NCBI RefSeq assembly: GCF_024758505.1
Contig: NZ_CP077970.1
Location: 6,634,001 to 6,698,000, forward strand
Reading direction: 5' to 3'
DNA from: Bradyrhizobium arachidis
GTDB taxonomy: Bacteria; Pseudomonadota; Alphaproteobacteria; Rhizobiales; Xanthobacteraceae
Length of the DNA stretch: 64,000 bases
The translations under genes and the position numbers were made by a program. Shown here in pieces: positions 55,450-64,000 of the stretch. The notes beneath the pieces were generated by a model, which saw only the letters and a program-made list of their open reading frames with translations, was not told the origin of the DNA and did no database searches. Positions within the stretch are counted from its first letter, which is position 1. Each line of letters starts with the position of its first letter.

Positions 55450-56775
55450 GTGGCGAACCATCACATTTCGCGCCGCACGCTTTTGGCCGGTACCGCGGCC
55501 GCCGGCGCGCTCGGCCTGACCGGATTTCCGGCGCGCGCCGAAGTCAACTGGAAGAAATACGCCGGGACCAAGCTGGAAGTGATCCTGGCCAAGGGTCCGC
55601 GCGGCGATAATCTGCAAAAAAACATCAAGGAATTCACCGATCTGACCGGCATCCAGGTCGAATCCGAGCAGATTCCGGAGCAGCAGCAGCGGCAGAAGTG
55701 CGTGATCGAACTCACCTCGGGCCGGCCGAGCTTCGACGTCGTGCATATGAGCTATCACGTGCAGAAGCGGCAATTCGAGAAGGCCGGCTGGCTTGCCGAC
55801 CTGACACCTTACATGAAGGACCCGACGCTGACCGCGCCGGATCTCGTGGAGAGCGATTTCTCGGCCGCCGGCCTGCAATATTGCAAGAACGACAAGGGCC
55901 AGATGCTGTCCCTGCCGTGGTCTGTGGACTATTTCATCCTCTACTACAACAAGGAGTTGTTCCAGAAGAAGGGCGTCGCCGTCCCCAAGACGTTCGACGA
56001 GATGGTTGCGGCCGCCGAGAAGCTGACCGACACCAAGGACGGGACCTATGGCTTCGTCGGACGCGGCCTGCGCAACGCCAACATGACGTTGTGGACGAAC
56101 TTCTTCCTCAACTACGGCGGCGAATTCCTCGACGCCAAGGGCAACATCCTGACCGACGGTCCGGAGGCAGTCGAGGCGACGAAGCTCTACCAGACGTTGC
56201 TGACGAAGGTCGCCCCGCCCGGCGTCGCCGGCTTCAACTGGATGGAGTCGATGGCCTCGTTCACGCAGGGGCGTTCGGCGATGTGGATCGACGGCGTCGG
56301 CTGGGCGCCGCCGCTGGAGGATCCGGCCGCCTCGCGTGTGGTCGGCAAGGTCGGCTACACCGTCGTGCCCGCCGGACCGAAGGGGCAATATTCGGCCACC
56401 TATGGCGACGGCCTCGGCATTACGGCGGCGAGCAAGAACAAGGAAGCAGCCTATCTGCTTTGCCAGTGGGCTGTCTCGAAGAAGCAAGGTGCCCGGCTGT
56501 TGCAGGCCGGCGGCGGCGTGCCGTTCCGCAACTCGATCCTGAACGATGCCGAGGTCCAGAGCGGCGTGAAGATGCCCAAGGAGTGGCTGCAATCGGTGAT
56601 CGACTCCGCCAAGATCAGCAAGCTGGGCCTGCCGGTGATCATCCCGGTCGCCGAATTCCGCGATCTCGTCGGCGCCGCAGTCACCTCGACCCTTGCCGGC
56701 AGCGATCCCGCCGCCGAGTTGAAGAAGGCCCACGAGCAGTTCCGGCCGATCCTGGAGCGTAGCGAAAAAGCGTGA
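55450..56775 (+). CDS. ABC carbohydrate transporter substrate-binding protein
   Basis: The 441-aa family 1 binding protein begins with a GTG. It has a twin-arginine-like signal (ISRRTLLAGTAAAGALGLTG), ending PARAE. The body has the typical fold (PWSVDYFILYYNKELFQKKG, PKTFDEMVAAAEKLTD). The ligand is probably an oligosaccharide or polyol. The permease GTG overlaps its stop by four bases. Confidence 0.92.
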   Translation: MANHHISRRTLLAGTAAAGALGLTGFPARAEVNWKKYAGTKLEVILAKGPRGDNLQKNIKEFTDLTGIQVESEQIPEQQQRQKCVIELTSGRPSFDVVHMSYHVQKRQFEKAGWLADLTPYMKDPTLTAPDLVESDFSAAGLQYCKNDKGQMLSLPWSVDYFILYYNKELFQKKGVAVPKTFDEMVAAAEKLTDTKDGTYGFVGRGLRNANMTLWTNFFLNYGGEFLDAKGNILTDGPEAVEATKLYQTLLTKVAPPGVAGFNWMESMASFTQGRSAMWIDGVGWAPPLEDPAASRVVGKVGYTVVPAGPKGQYSATYGDGLGITAASKNKEAAYLLCQWAVSKKQGARLLQAGGGVPFRNSILNDAEVQSGVKMPKEWLQSVIDSAKISKLGLPVIIPVAEFRDLVGAAVTSTLAGSDPAAELKKAHEQFRPILERSEKA

Positions 56776-57710
56776 GTGCGTTGACACAATCGACTCCGGC
56801 CGCGGCACAATCAGGTGCTGCGCCGGAGAAGGAATTGCGGCCGCCGTCATATTGGCCGTTCGTGGTGCCGGCGCTGGTCGTCGTGCTCGCCATCATCATC
56901 TTCCCGTGGGCCTTCACGATCTGGATGAGCCTGAACGAATGGAAGGTCGGCTCGCCCACGACGTTCGTCGGGCTCGCCAATTACCTGCGGATGCCAACCG
57001 ATCCACGCTTCGTCGAAGCGGTCTGGCACACCATCCTCTACACCGCACTTTCCGTGTTGCTGCCGCTGATCCTGGGCACGCTTGCGGCCGTGGTGTTTCA
57101 CCAGAAGTTCGCCGGGCGCGGCTTCCTGCGCGGCGTCTTCATCATGCCGATGATGGCCACGCCGGTGGCGATCGCGCTGGTCTGGACCATGATGTTCCAC
57201 CCGCAGCTCGGCGTGCTCAATTATCTGTTGTCGCTGGTCGGCATACCCGCGCAGCTCTGGGTCTTTCACCCTGGAACGGTGATTCCATCGCTGGTGCTGG
57301 TCGAGACCTGGCAATGGACGCCACTCGTGATGCTGATCGTGCTCGGCGGACTTGCCGCGATTCCGACCGAGCCCTATGAGAGCGCCCAGATCGACGGCGC
57401 CAATGTCTGGCAGGTCTTCCGCTTCATCACGTTGCCGCTGATCATGCCCTTCCTATTCATTGCCGGCATGATCCGCATGATCGACGCGGTGAAGAGTTTC
57501 GACATCATCTTCGCGATCACGCAAGGCGGACCAGGCTCGGCGTCGGAGACCATCAACCTCTATCTCTACAGTGTCGCCTTCATCTATTACGACCTCGGCT
57601 ACGGTTCGGCGATCGCGGTCGTGTTCTTCCTCCTCATCGTCGCACTCGCTGCCCTTATGCTCTACATGCGCCAGCGCATGGTGTGGACCGAGATCGCGAG
57701 CAACGCATGA
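56772..57710 (+). CDS. ABC carbohydrate transporter permease (MalF type)
   Basis: The 312-aa permease has six spans and an EAA loop (YESAQIDGANVWQVFRFITL). It starts at GTG 56772, overlapping the binding-protein stop. The next permease starts within its last codons (ATGA). Confidence 0.93.
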   Translation: MSALTQSTPAAAQSGAAPEKELRPPSYWPFVVPALVVVLAIIIFPWAFTIWMSLNEWKVGSPTTFVGLANYLRMPTDPRFVEAVWHTILYTALSVLLPLILGTLAAVVFHQKFAGRGFLRGVFIMPMMATPVAIALVWTMMFHPQLGVLNYLLSLVGIPAQLWVFHPGTVIPSLVLVETWQWTPLVMLIVLGGLAAIPTEPYESAQIDGANVWQVFRFITLPLIMPFLFIAGMIRMIDAVKSFDIIFAITQGGPGSASETINLYLYSVAFIYYDLGYGSAIAVVFFLLIVALAALMLYMRQRMVWTEIASNA

Positions 57711-58531
57711 CCCCACGTCAGATCCTTGGCCAAATCGGCCTGTGGCTTTCGGTGCTCGTCATCGTGTCGCCGGCGATCCTGTTCTTCCTCTGGATGCTCT
57801 CGCTGTCGCTCAAATTCGAGGTCGACAACGCCGCCTACCCGCCGGTGTTCTTCCCCGAGCATATCGCCTGGAAGAACTATACCGACGTGCTCGCCTCCAA
57901 CCGTTTCCTGACCTATTTCTTCAACAGCCTGATCGTGACGGGCAGCGCGACCGCGCTTGCGCTGATGGTCGGGGTTCCCGCAGGCTACGGGATCGCGCGG
58001 ATGGCTGCGCACAAATCCGCGATCGTGATCCTGATCGCCCGCATCACGCCGGGACTGTCCTATCTGATCCCGCTATTTCTCCTGTTCCAGTGGCTGGGAT
58101 TGCTTGGCACGCTGGTGCCGCAGATCATCATCCATTTGGTAGTGACGGTGCCGATCGTGATCTGGATCATGATCGGTTATTTCGAGACCACGCCGCTGGA
58201 ATTGGAGGAGGCGGCCCTGATCGACGGCGCCACGCGCTGGCAGGTCTTCCGGCACGTCGCGTTGCCGATCGCCAAGCCCGGGATCGCGGTTGCCTTCATC
58301 CTGGCCATAATCTTCTCCTGGAATAACTTTGTCTTCGGCATCGTGCTGGCCGGACGCGAGACGCGTACCCTGCCTGTTGCCGTCTACAACATGATCTCGT
58401 TCGACCAGCTGAGCTGGGGACCGCTTGCGGCCGCCGCCCTCATCGTCACCTTCCCGGTGCTGCTGCTGACGGTGCTCGCCCAACGACAGATCGTCGCCGG
58501 GCTCACGGCGGGCGCCGTCAAGGGCGGGTAG
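57707..58531 (+). CDS. ABC carbohydrate transporter permease (MalG type)
   Basis: The 274-aa permease has six spans and the EAA loop ELEEAALIDGATRWQVFRHV. ATG 57707 overlaps the previous stop by four bases. No ATPase gene follows; the next gene, 122 bp on, is a peptidase. Confidence 0.93.
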   Translation: MTPRQILGQIGLWLSVLVIVSPAILFFLWMLSLSLKFEVDNAAYPPVFFPEHIAWKNYTDVLASNRFLTYFFNSLIVTGSATALALMVGVPAGYGIARMAAHKSAIVILIARITPGLSYLIPLFLLFQWLGLLGTLVPQIIIHLVVTVPIVIWIMIGYFETTPLELEEAALIDGATRWQVFRHVALPIAKPGIAVAFILAIIFSWNNFVFGIVLAGRETRTLPVAVYNMISFDQLSWGPLAAAALIVTFPVLLLTVLAQRQIVAGLTAGAVKGG

Positions 58532-58653
58532 CACGAGATCGCTTCCATCGGCGCGGCGACCGTTTCTACGTCGGGTTGACCGCATGTCTGCGCACTCGTA
58601 TGCTACAATTCGTAGCGCGACCATCCGTAGCGAAAAACGCCGGAGCTCCCGAG

Positions 58654-60585
58654 ATGTCAGCTCGTCCCCTGATCCCGCGCCGGAAGCTGTTTGGCAATCC
58701 GACCTACGTTGGAGCAAAGTTATCGCCGGATGGCCAAATGCTGTCCTGGCTTGCGCCCGTGGACGGCGTACTGAACGTATGGGTGGCCCCAGCCGACAGC
58801 ATTGCGGCGCGACAGCCGATTACGCGCACCCGAGGAAGACCGATCAACTGGCAGGATTGGACGCCGGACGGTCGCTACATCATGTTTCTCAACGATGAGA
58901 ACGGGGACGAAAACCTGCACCTGTTCGTCGTCGATCCCCGCAGTTCGGACCTCCGCGATCTCACGCCGTTCGCCAATGTCCGTGCGATGCCGACCCACTG
59001 GTCGCATGTCGTCCCCGACAAGATCGCGATAAGTCTCAACGATCGCGACCCGCGGTGGCACGATGTCTTCCTGCTCGACCTCGCGACCGGCGAACGCTCG
59101 CTGGTCTGGGAAAACCACCAGGAGTTCGATTTCGTCGGGCTCGACTGGCAATTGAAGCCGCGCCACGCCCGTGGCAATGCGCCTGACGGAGGTTCGCGCA
59201 TGTGGCGTCTCGAGGATGGCAAGGCAACGCATTGGCGTGATGTCTCATTCGAGGCCTATACGAACACGCGGCCCTGGATGTTTGACGCCACGGGCAACTA
59301 CCTGCACATGAGCTCAAGCCTGGAGCACGACAAATCCGCGCTGGTGCGGATGAATTGGTCGACCGGCGACGAGCGCGTGTTGTTCAAGAGCGAGCGCGCC
59401 GACGTGACCGGCGCCATATTCAACGCCCGGACATTCGAGCCGGAAGCGGTCTGCATCGATCCCGGCCGGCAGGAATGGATGGCCTTGACGCCTGCGGTTG
59501 CAGCCGAGCTTGACTTGATCGAGGCACAGCTTCCGGGTCGCGCGTTTTACGTCGAGAGCCAGAGTGACGATGGTCGTCGTTGGATCGTCATGAGTCACAC
59601 TCCGGAACAGCCGGCCACGTATCATCTGCTTGATCGCGACAAGCTGACCCTCACGGAGCTGTTCACGGCGCGCCCCGAACTCAGGGAGTATCGGCTGGCG
59701 CCGATGCAGACTGTGCAGGGCAAGTCGCGCGACGGTCTCACCCTCGTCTCCTACCTGACCCTACCGGCGGACATCGATGGCGACCGCCCGCCGCGGCCAC
59801 TGCCGATGGTCCTCATCGTCCACGGCGGTCCGTGGGGTCGCGACGCCTACGGCTATCGCAGGGATCACCAGTGGCTGGCCGATCGCGGCTATGCCGTGCT
59901 TTCGGTCAACTATCGGGGATCGACGGGCTTCGGGAAAGCGTTCGTTGCCGCAAGCGAAAAAGAGCATGCGCGAAAGATGCATGACGACCTCATCGACATG
60001 GTCGATTGGGCGATCACCGAGGGAATCGCGCAAAGGGACAAGGTCGCGATCTTCGGCGTGTCCTACGGCGGACTGGCCTCCTTCGTCGGCGCAACCTTCA
60101 CGCCGGAGGTGTTCTGTTGTTCGGTGCCGGTGGTCGGCATTTCCAATCTGCAAACGCTGCTGGAATCGATGCCGCCCTATTGGGCCGGTTTCGCGGAATT
60201 CATGTATCGGAGCTACGGCGATCCGCGCACCGAGGAAGGCCGCAAGCTGCTAGCCGAGCGATCACCGATCAACAAGGTCGACAACATCAGGAAGCCCATG
60301 CTGATCTTTCATGGCGCCAACGACGTTCGGTGCAAGATCGCCGAGAGTGACACCATTGTCGCCGCCATGCAGGCCAAAAACATTCCGGTGACCTACATCG
60401 TCTATCCCGACGAGGGACACGGATTCCAAAAGCCGCCCAATCAACTCTCCTACATCGCAATTGCCGAGGCATTCTTTGCACGGCATCTGGGCGGTGCATG
60501 CGAACCCGTTGGCGAGGATTTCTTGGGATCGAGTCACGAGGTTCGCGCCGGGGCCGATATCCTGTCCGACCTGGGCGTGGCCTGA
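58654..60585 (+). CDS. S9-family prolyl oligopeptidase-like serine peptidase
   Basis: The 643-aa protein has an N-terminal beta-propeller (about residues 30-360; YVGAKLSPDGQMLSWLAPVD) and a C-terminal alpha/beta-hydrolase domain. The nucleophile is Ser470 (FGVSYGGLA); the Asp lies in HGANDVR and the His in DEGHGFQ. No signal peptide is seen. It cleaves short peptides, or it might be an acylaminoacyl peptidase. ATG 58654 has GGAG nine bases before it. Confidence 0.92.
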   Translation: MSARPLIPRRKLFGNPTYVGAKLSPDGQMLSWLAPVDGVLNVWVAPADSIAARQPITRTRGRPINWQDWTPDGRYIMFLNDENGDENLHLFVVDPRSSDLRDLTPFANVRAMPTHWSHVVPDKIAISLNDRDPRWHDVFLLDLATGERSLVWENHQEFDFVGLDWQLKPRHARGNAPDGGSRMWRLEDGKATHWRDVSFEAYTNTRPWMFDATGNYLHMSSSLEHDKSALVRMNWSTGDERVLFKSERADVTGAIFNARTFEPEAVCIDPGRQEWMALTPAVAAELDLIEAQLPGRAFYVESQSDDGRRWIVMSHTPEQPATYHLLDRDKLTLTELFTARPELREYRLAPMQTVQGKSRDGLTLVSYLTLPADIDGDRPPRPLPMVLIVHGGPWGRDAYGYRRDHQWLADRGYAVLSVNYRGSTGFGKAFVAASEKEHARKMHDDLIDMVDWAITEGIAQRDKVAIFGVSYGGLASFVGATFTPEVFCCSVPVVGISNLQTLLESMPPYWAGFAEFMYRSYGDPRTEEGRKLLAERSPINKVDNIRKPMLIFHGANDVRCKIAESDTIVAAMQAKNIPVTYIVYPDEGHGFQKPPNQLSYIAIAEAFFARHLGGACEPVGEDFLGSSHEVRAGADILSDLGVA

Positions 60586-60653
60586 CAAGAAACTTCGGCA
60601 GAGAAGAGCCGGCGGGCGACGCAACGTCAGCCGGTCGCGATCAACCTCGGCCC

Positions 60654-61358
60654 CTAGGCTGATGTGGTCGAAATCTTCAACGCCTCCAGTACAGCGGCTG
60701 AGCTCGCGACCCAGCCGAAGATTCCGCCCTGGGCCTTGATCATCTTCAGGCCCATCTCGTGAAACTCGGGGAAGTAGGATGCGCAGCCGTCCGCGATGAC
60801 GACGCAGCGATAGCCTCGGTCGTTGGCCTCGCGCACAGTGGTGTTGACGCACACCTCTGTGGTGACGCCGCACACCAGGAGATTTTCGATGCCGTACTTC
60901 TCGAGCACGTCGCTGAGTTCGGTGGCGTAGAACGCGCCCTTGCCGGGCTTGTCGATCACGATCTCGCTGTCGAGCGGATAGAGCTCGGGGATGATGTCAT
61001 GCCCCGCCTCGCCACGGATCAGGATCCGCCCCATCGGTCCGGGATCGCCGATGCGCAAGGACGGCGCGCCGCGCTCGACCTTTGCCGGCGGCGCGTCGGA
61101 GAGATCAGGCAGATGCCCCTCGCGCGTGTGGACGACCAGCATGCCGGTGTCGCGCGCCGCAGCGAGCACCGCAGCAATCGGCTTCACCGCACGCGCAAGC
61201 TGGCTGACGTCGTTCCCGAGCGTCTCGCCGAAGCCGCCCGGCTCCATGAAGTCGCGCTGCATGTCGATGATGACGAGCGCGGTCGTCGACCAGTCGACCT
61301 TGATCGGCTCGGGCTCGGCGACGATGGAGCCTGAAGTCGGCTTGCTCGAGTTCAACAT
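60654..61358 (-). CDS. Isochorismatase-family cysteine hydrolase
   Basis: The 234-aa amidohydrolase-like enzyme shows the family triad: Asp in [14 protein letters not shown], Lys in [10 protein letters not shown], Cys in [12 protein letters not shown]. The family includes biuret hydrolase, nicotinamidase and isochorismatase; the DFMEPGGFG string is close to biuret-hydrolase-like members. The start is [10 protein letters not shown] at 61358. It ends 69 bp from the convergent peptidase gene. Confidence 0.9.
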   Translation of the reverse strand: MLNSSKPTSGSIVAEPEPIKVDWSTTALVIIDMQRDFMEPGGFGETLGNDVSQLARAVKPIAAVLAAARDTGMLVVHTREGHLPDLSDAPPAKVERGAPSLRIGDPGPMGRILIRGEAGHDIIPELYPLDSEIVIDKPGKGAFYATELSDVLEKYGIENLLVCGVTTEVCVNTTVREANDRGYRCVVIADGCASYFPEFHEMGLKMIKAQGGIFGWVASSAAVLEALKISTTSA

Positions 61359-61565
61359 GACCCACGCCCCCCGCGAGAACATTCTTTGTATGGCTCTGCA
61401 AGCGCCGTGCCATTGTGTACAATGGCTGACGGCGCCGCAGTGCATAGAAATCTTCTGCGCGCTCAGGATGTTACGCAGAGAGCTGACAGCTGTTCGTCCC
61501 CCGCGTACCGGCTTTGCGACGGGTATCTGCACAAAGGATGAGCGATCGCGACACGCTCACTAGCC

Positions 61566-61691
61566 GTCATTCCGGGGCGACGCGAAGCGTCGAACCCGGA
61601 ATCCATTCCGCCTCGTGTCTTGCCGCCCGAAGGATTCTCAGATGCGCAATTGCGCATCATAGCTCGCGACTTCGTCTCGCCCCGGAATGAC
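61566..61691. repeat. Palindromic intergenic repeat, copy 3 (diverged)
   Basis: It starts GTCATTCCGGGGCGACGCG and ends CGTCTCGCCCCGGAATGAC, like copies 1 and 2, but has a longer, different centre including TGCGCAATTGCGCA (a perfect 14-bp palindrome). It lies between two minus-strand genes. Confidence 0.8.
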
Positions 61692-61708
61692 GAGCGGTGA
61701 ATGCGTGG

Positions 61709-62662
61709 CTAGCCCGATGCGCGGCCGTAGAGCTGCCGATACTCCTCCTGATACGGCGCGTAAGAATCCTTCATGGTCGCCATGTTGAGCAGCATGGTCG
61801 CGACCAGCGTGTTGGCCTTGTCGAAGACGCGCGTCTTCGCCCAGGCGCTTTCGGTGCGGCGGCTGCCGGAGAGCGCAACCACCTTGCGCTCAACCTCGTA
61901 GTCCTGATCGACGAACAGCGGCCCCTTCACCAGGCGGATCTCCTGGTCGGCGAACAGGCCGACGGCCGGCCCCTTGGTCGGCAGCGGCTCATCCTTTGAG
62001 CGGTACTGGAAGAGCACGCTCAGCATCTCCATCGGAATGATCGCCCTGCCCCAAGGATTGTCGGAGGAGGAATAGTACGGCGAGTTCTCGGTGATGACGG
62101 CGAGCTTTTGTCGCAGGGAGAACGGATAGAGGTCGCCCATGTTCTGGTCGAAGGCCATGCGCACGGTCTGGCGCTTGCCGGTCTGGCCAAGCTTCACGTC
62201 GCGCAGGATTACGGGATCAGCGAGCGGCTTGAGTTCGCCAAGGCGCGCTTCGAGCGCGGTCGGCGCCGCGGGATCGCCGACCGAGGCGGTGCCGCGCAGC
62301 ACCTCGGTGCCGTCGCGCTTCACCATCTGGATCGCGCATTGGCGCGCACCGCTTGCAGGTTTTGACAGGATCGCCTGAACCTCCTCGCCTTCGTAGCAGA
62401 CGGCGCGGTAATGCGCGGAGAGACAGCCGCTCTCGAACCAGGCCTGGCCCCACAATCGCGCACCGAGCGGCGCGAACTGGCTGAAATGCGTCGGACCCTC
62501 GATGGTGCCGCCCTTGAAGCCGAGCTTTTGTGCCGTCGCGTCGTCATGAATGGAGGCGTGCGCGTCGTAGGTCTGCGCCTGCAGCATCTGGCGCGGCTGA
62601 CGCCACGGGCCAACAAAGGCCTCCGCCGTTTCGGTGATCTCAGTGTCGAACGCTTTAGACAT
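61709..62662 (-). CDS. Hotdog-fold MaoC-like protein
   Basis: The 317-aa protein (MSKAFDTEITETAEAFVGPW) has double-hotdog-like character. Motifs are HDDATAQKLGFKGGTIEGPT and GRAIIPMEMLSVLFQYRSKD. Such proteins act as enoyl-CoA hydratases or thioesterases; the catalytic Asp/His pair could be in DAHASIHDDAT. The gene is divergent from the indolepyruvate oxidoreductase, with about 180 bp between. Substrate unknown. Confidence 0.75.
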   Translation of the reverse strand: MSKAFDTEITETAEAFVGPWRQPRQMLQAQTYDAHASIHDDATAQKLGFKGGTIEGPTHFSQFAPLGARLWGQAWFESGCLSAHYRAVCYEGEEVQAILSKPASGARQCAIQMVKRDGTEVLRGTASVGDPAAPTALEARLGELKPLADPVILRDVKLGQTGKRQTVRMAFDQNMGDLYPFSLRQKLAVITENSPYYSSSDNPWGRAIIPMEMLSVLFQYRSKDEPLPTKGPAVGLFADQEIRLVKGPLFVDQDYEVERKVVALSGSRRTESAWAKTRVFDKANTLVATMLLNMATMKDSYAPYQEEYRQLYGRASG

Positions 62663-62844
62663 CGGGGCCTCCTCAGAACAAGCCATGACTAGCAGGACCG
62701 ACACGGATGCGGCCAGCGATATTGACTTCGCCGACCCATGCTTTTGACTGCGGACCTCTGCTTCGTGCGCCGTCGCCTCCTCCCGCGGCGCACTTCCCCG
62801 CCGGAACAACACGCCCCAGCCGGAACAACAAGAAGGATCGCGAG

Positions 62845-64000
62845 ATGACGCTGATGCAGGTCGAGCTGGAGGACAAATACCGGCTCGAAGCCAAGCGGAT
62901 CTACCTTTCCGGCACCCAGGCCCTGGTTCGACTTCCCATGTTGCAGCGCGAACGCGACCGACTGCAAAATCTCAACACCGGCGGCTTCATCTCCGGCTAT
63001 CGCGGCTCGCCGCTCGGCATGTACGACCACGCGCTGTGGCGCGCAAAGTCACACCTCGCACAGCACGACATCGCCTTCGTCCCCGGCCTGAACGAGGATC
63101 TGGCTGCGACCGCTGTGTGGGGCAGCCAACAGGTCGGCCTGTTTCCGGGCGCCAAGGTCGATGGCGTGTTCGGTATCTGGTACGGCAAGGGCCCCGGCGT
63201 CGACCGCTCCGTCGACGCGCTGAAGCATGCCAACGCGGCCGGCACCTCGCGTCATGGCGGCGTGCTGGCGCTCGCAGGCGACGACCATGGCTGCCAGTCC
63301 TCGACACTGGCGCATCAGAGCGAGCAGGTGTTCGCCGCGGCCTTGATCCCCGTGATCAACCCGTCGACGCTGCAGGATTATCTCGATCTCGGTCTCTACG
63401 GCTTTGCGCTGTCGCGCTTCTCCGGCTGCTGGGTCGGCTTCAAGGCGATTGGCGAGACGGTGGAAAGCTCGGCATCGATCTACAGCGACCCCGCGCGAAT
63501 CCAGATCAAGATCCCCGATGATTTCGAGATGCCGCCTGATGGACTCAACATCCGCTGGCCCGATCCGCCGCTGGAGGCGGAGAAGCGCCTGTTCGGTCCG
63601 AAGATGGCAGCGGTGCAGGCCTTTGCGCGCGCCAACCAGCTCGATCGCATCATGCTGGATTCAAAACCCGCGCGGCTCGGCATCGTCGCCACCGGAAAAG
63701 CCTATCTCGACTTGCGCCAGGCGCTGGCCGACCTCGGCATCAGCGAAAAGGATGCGCAGGATCTTGGTCTGCGCATCTACAAGGTGGCGCTGACCTGGCC
63801 GCTGGAGGAAAGCGGGGCGCGGCGCTTTGCCGAAGGCCTGCAGGACGTGCTCGTGGTCGAGGAGAAGCGCGGCTTCATCGAAGACCAGTTGATGCGCATC
63901 CTCTACAACATGGACGCCTCAAAGCGTCCCTCGATCGCCGGCAAGCGCGACGAGAGCGGCGCGACGCTGCTGCCGAGCGAAGGCGAATTGACGCCGACCT
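62845..64000 (+). CDS. Indolepyruvate ferredoxin oxidoreductase-like protein (5' part)
   Basis: The open frame begins at ATG 62845 (AGAAGGA leader) and runs 385 codons to the edge without a stop. The text MTLMQVELEDKYRLEAKRIY, LSGTQALVRLPMLQRERDR, then GYRGSPLGMYDHALWRAK and GLNEDLAATAVWGSQQVGLF is typical of the fused IorA/IorB-like 2-oxoacid oxidoreductases of alphaproteobacteria (full length about 1150 aa). It uses thiamine diphosphate and ferredoxin to oxidise aryl pyruvates to acyl-CoA. The rest lies beyond the window. Confidence 0.93.
   Translation, partial: MTLMQVELEDKYRLEAKRIYLSGTQALVRLPMLQRERDRLQNLNTGGFISGYRGSPLGMYDHALWRAKSHLAQHDIAFVPGLNEDLAATAVWGSQQVGLFPGAKVDGVFGIWYGKGPGVDRSVDALKHANAAGTSRHGGVLALAGDDHGCQSSTLAHQSEQVFAAALIPVINPSTLQDYLDLGLYGFALSRFSGCWVGFKAIGETVESSASIYSDPARIQIKIPDDFEMPPDGLNIRWPDPPLEAEKRLFGPKMAAVQAFARANQLDRIMLDSKPARLGIVATGKAYLDLRQALADLGISEKDAQDLGLRIYKVALTWPLEESGARRFAEGLQDVLVVEEKRGFIEDQLMRILYNMDASKRPSIAGKRDESGATLLPSEGELTPT

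Overview
The window is GC-rich alphaproteobacterial chromosome and almost certainly Bradyrhizobium or a very close relative. The strongest reason is the block at 23.3-36.3 kb. It carries, in order on the minus strand, usp-CBS, fixNOQP and fixGHIS, and on the plus strand fixL-fixJ, a single receiver-domain protein and fixK2. This is the known low-oxygen regulatory and respiratory locus of B. japonicum/diazoefficiens. FixL, FixJ and FixK2 match the B. japonicum proteins residue by residue over long stretches that I can recall. No rRNA, tRNA, CRISPR, phage or insertion sequence was found; the rest looks like ordinary core and catabolic chromosome.

Layout. 0-5 kb: an unresolved left edge with a possible partial gene, a LysR regulator, a PraR-like HTH regulator, an L,D-transpeptidase and a crotonase lacking both usual catalytic glutamates. 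4.6-8.2 kb: LysR divergent from an ABM monooxygenase, then an isopropylmalate/tartrate-type dehydrogenase and a zinc alcohol dehydrogenase. 8.3-15 kb: a complete peptide/nickel-type ABC transporter operon (binding protein, two permeases, two ATPases) behind a class III CoA-transferase. 15-22 kb: glycogen synthase with a small tandem repeat upstream, an MpaB-type oxygenase, a patatin with a DUF3734-like tail, LysR, a small secreted protein, a peroxiredoxin and a periplasmic cupin. 22-36.3 kb: an MFS transporter, then the fix locus. 36.3-43.7 kb: MFS, PRC-barrel protein, glycogen-debranching-type enzyme, ABC exporter, and a glycosyltransferase behind a perfect EcfG-type promoter. 43.8-52 kb: alkylsulfatase plus Baeyer-Villiger monooxygenase, an orphan Bug binding protein, and a TRAP transporter with fused DctQM. 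52-58.5 kb: trans-aconitate methyltransferase, SDR, MFS drug transporter, and a carbohydrate ABC importer without its ATPase. 58.6-64 kb: an S9 peptidase, an isochorismatase-family hydrolase, a hotdog-fold protein, and the 5' part of an indolepyruvate ferredoxin oxidoreductase running off the right edge.

How the genes work together. FixL (heme PAS kinase) and FixJ sense low oxygen and are expected to activate fixK2. FixK2 then acts at dyads of the form TTGAT-N4-ATCAA. Such sites lie in front of fixN (perfect) and fixG (one mismatch), and a degenerate one lies between usp and fixL. Their targets build the cbb3 oxidase (fixNOQP) and its assembly and copper-delivery machinery (fixGHIS).

The most striking anomaly is an in-frame amber codon at position 248 of an otherwise intact fixG, which separates the membrane half from the ferredoxin-like half. 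Other points of note are the EcfG promoter, the degenerate crotonase, the alkylsulfatase/BVMO pair, the stem-loop inside the TRAP operon, and several dispersed palindromic repeats. I did not find a wholly new multi-gene system that I could defend.
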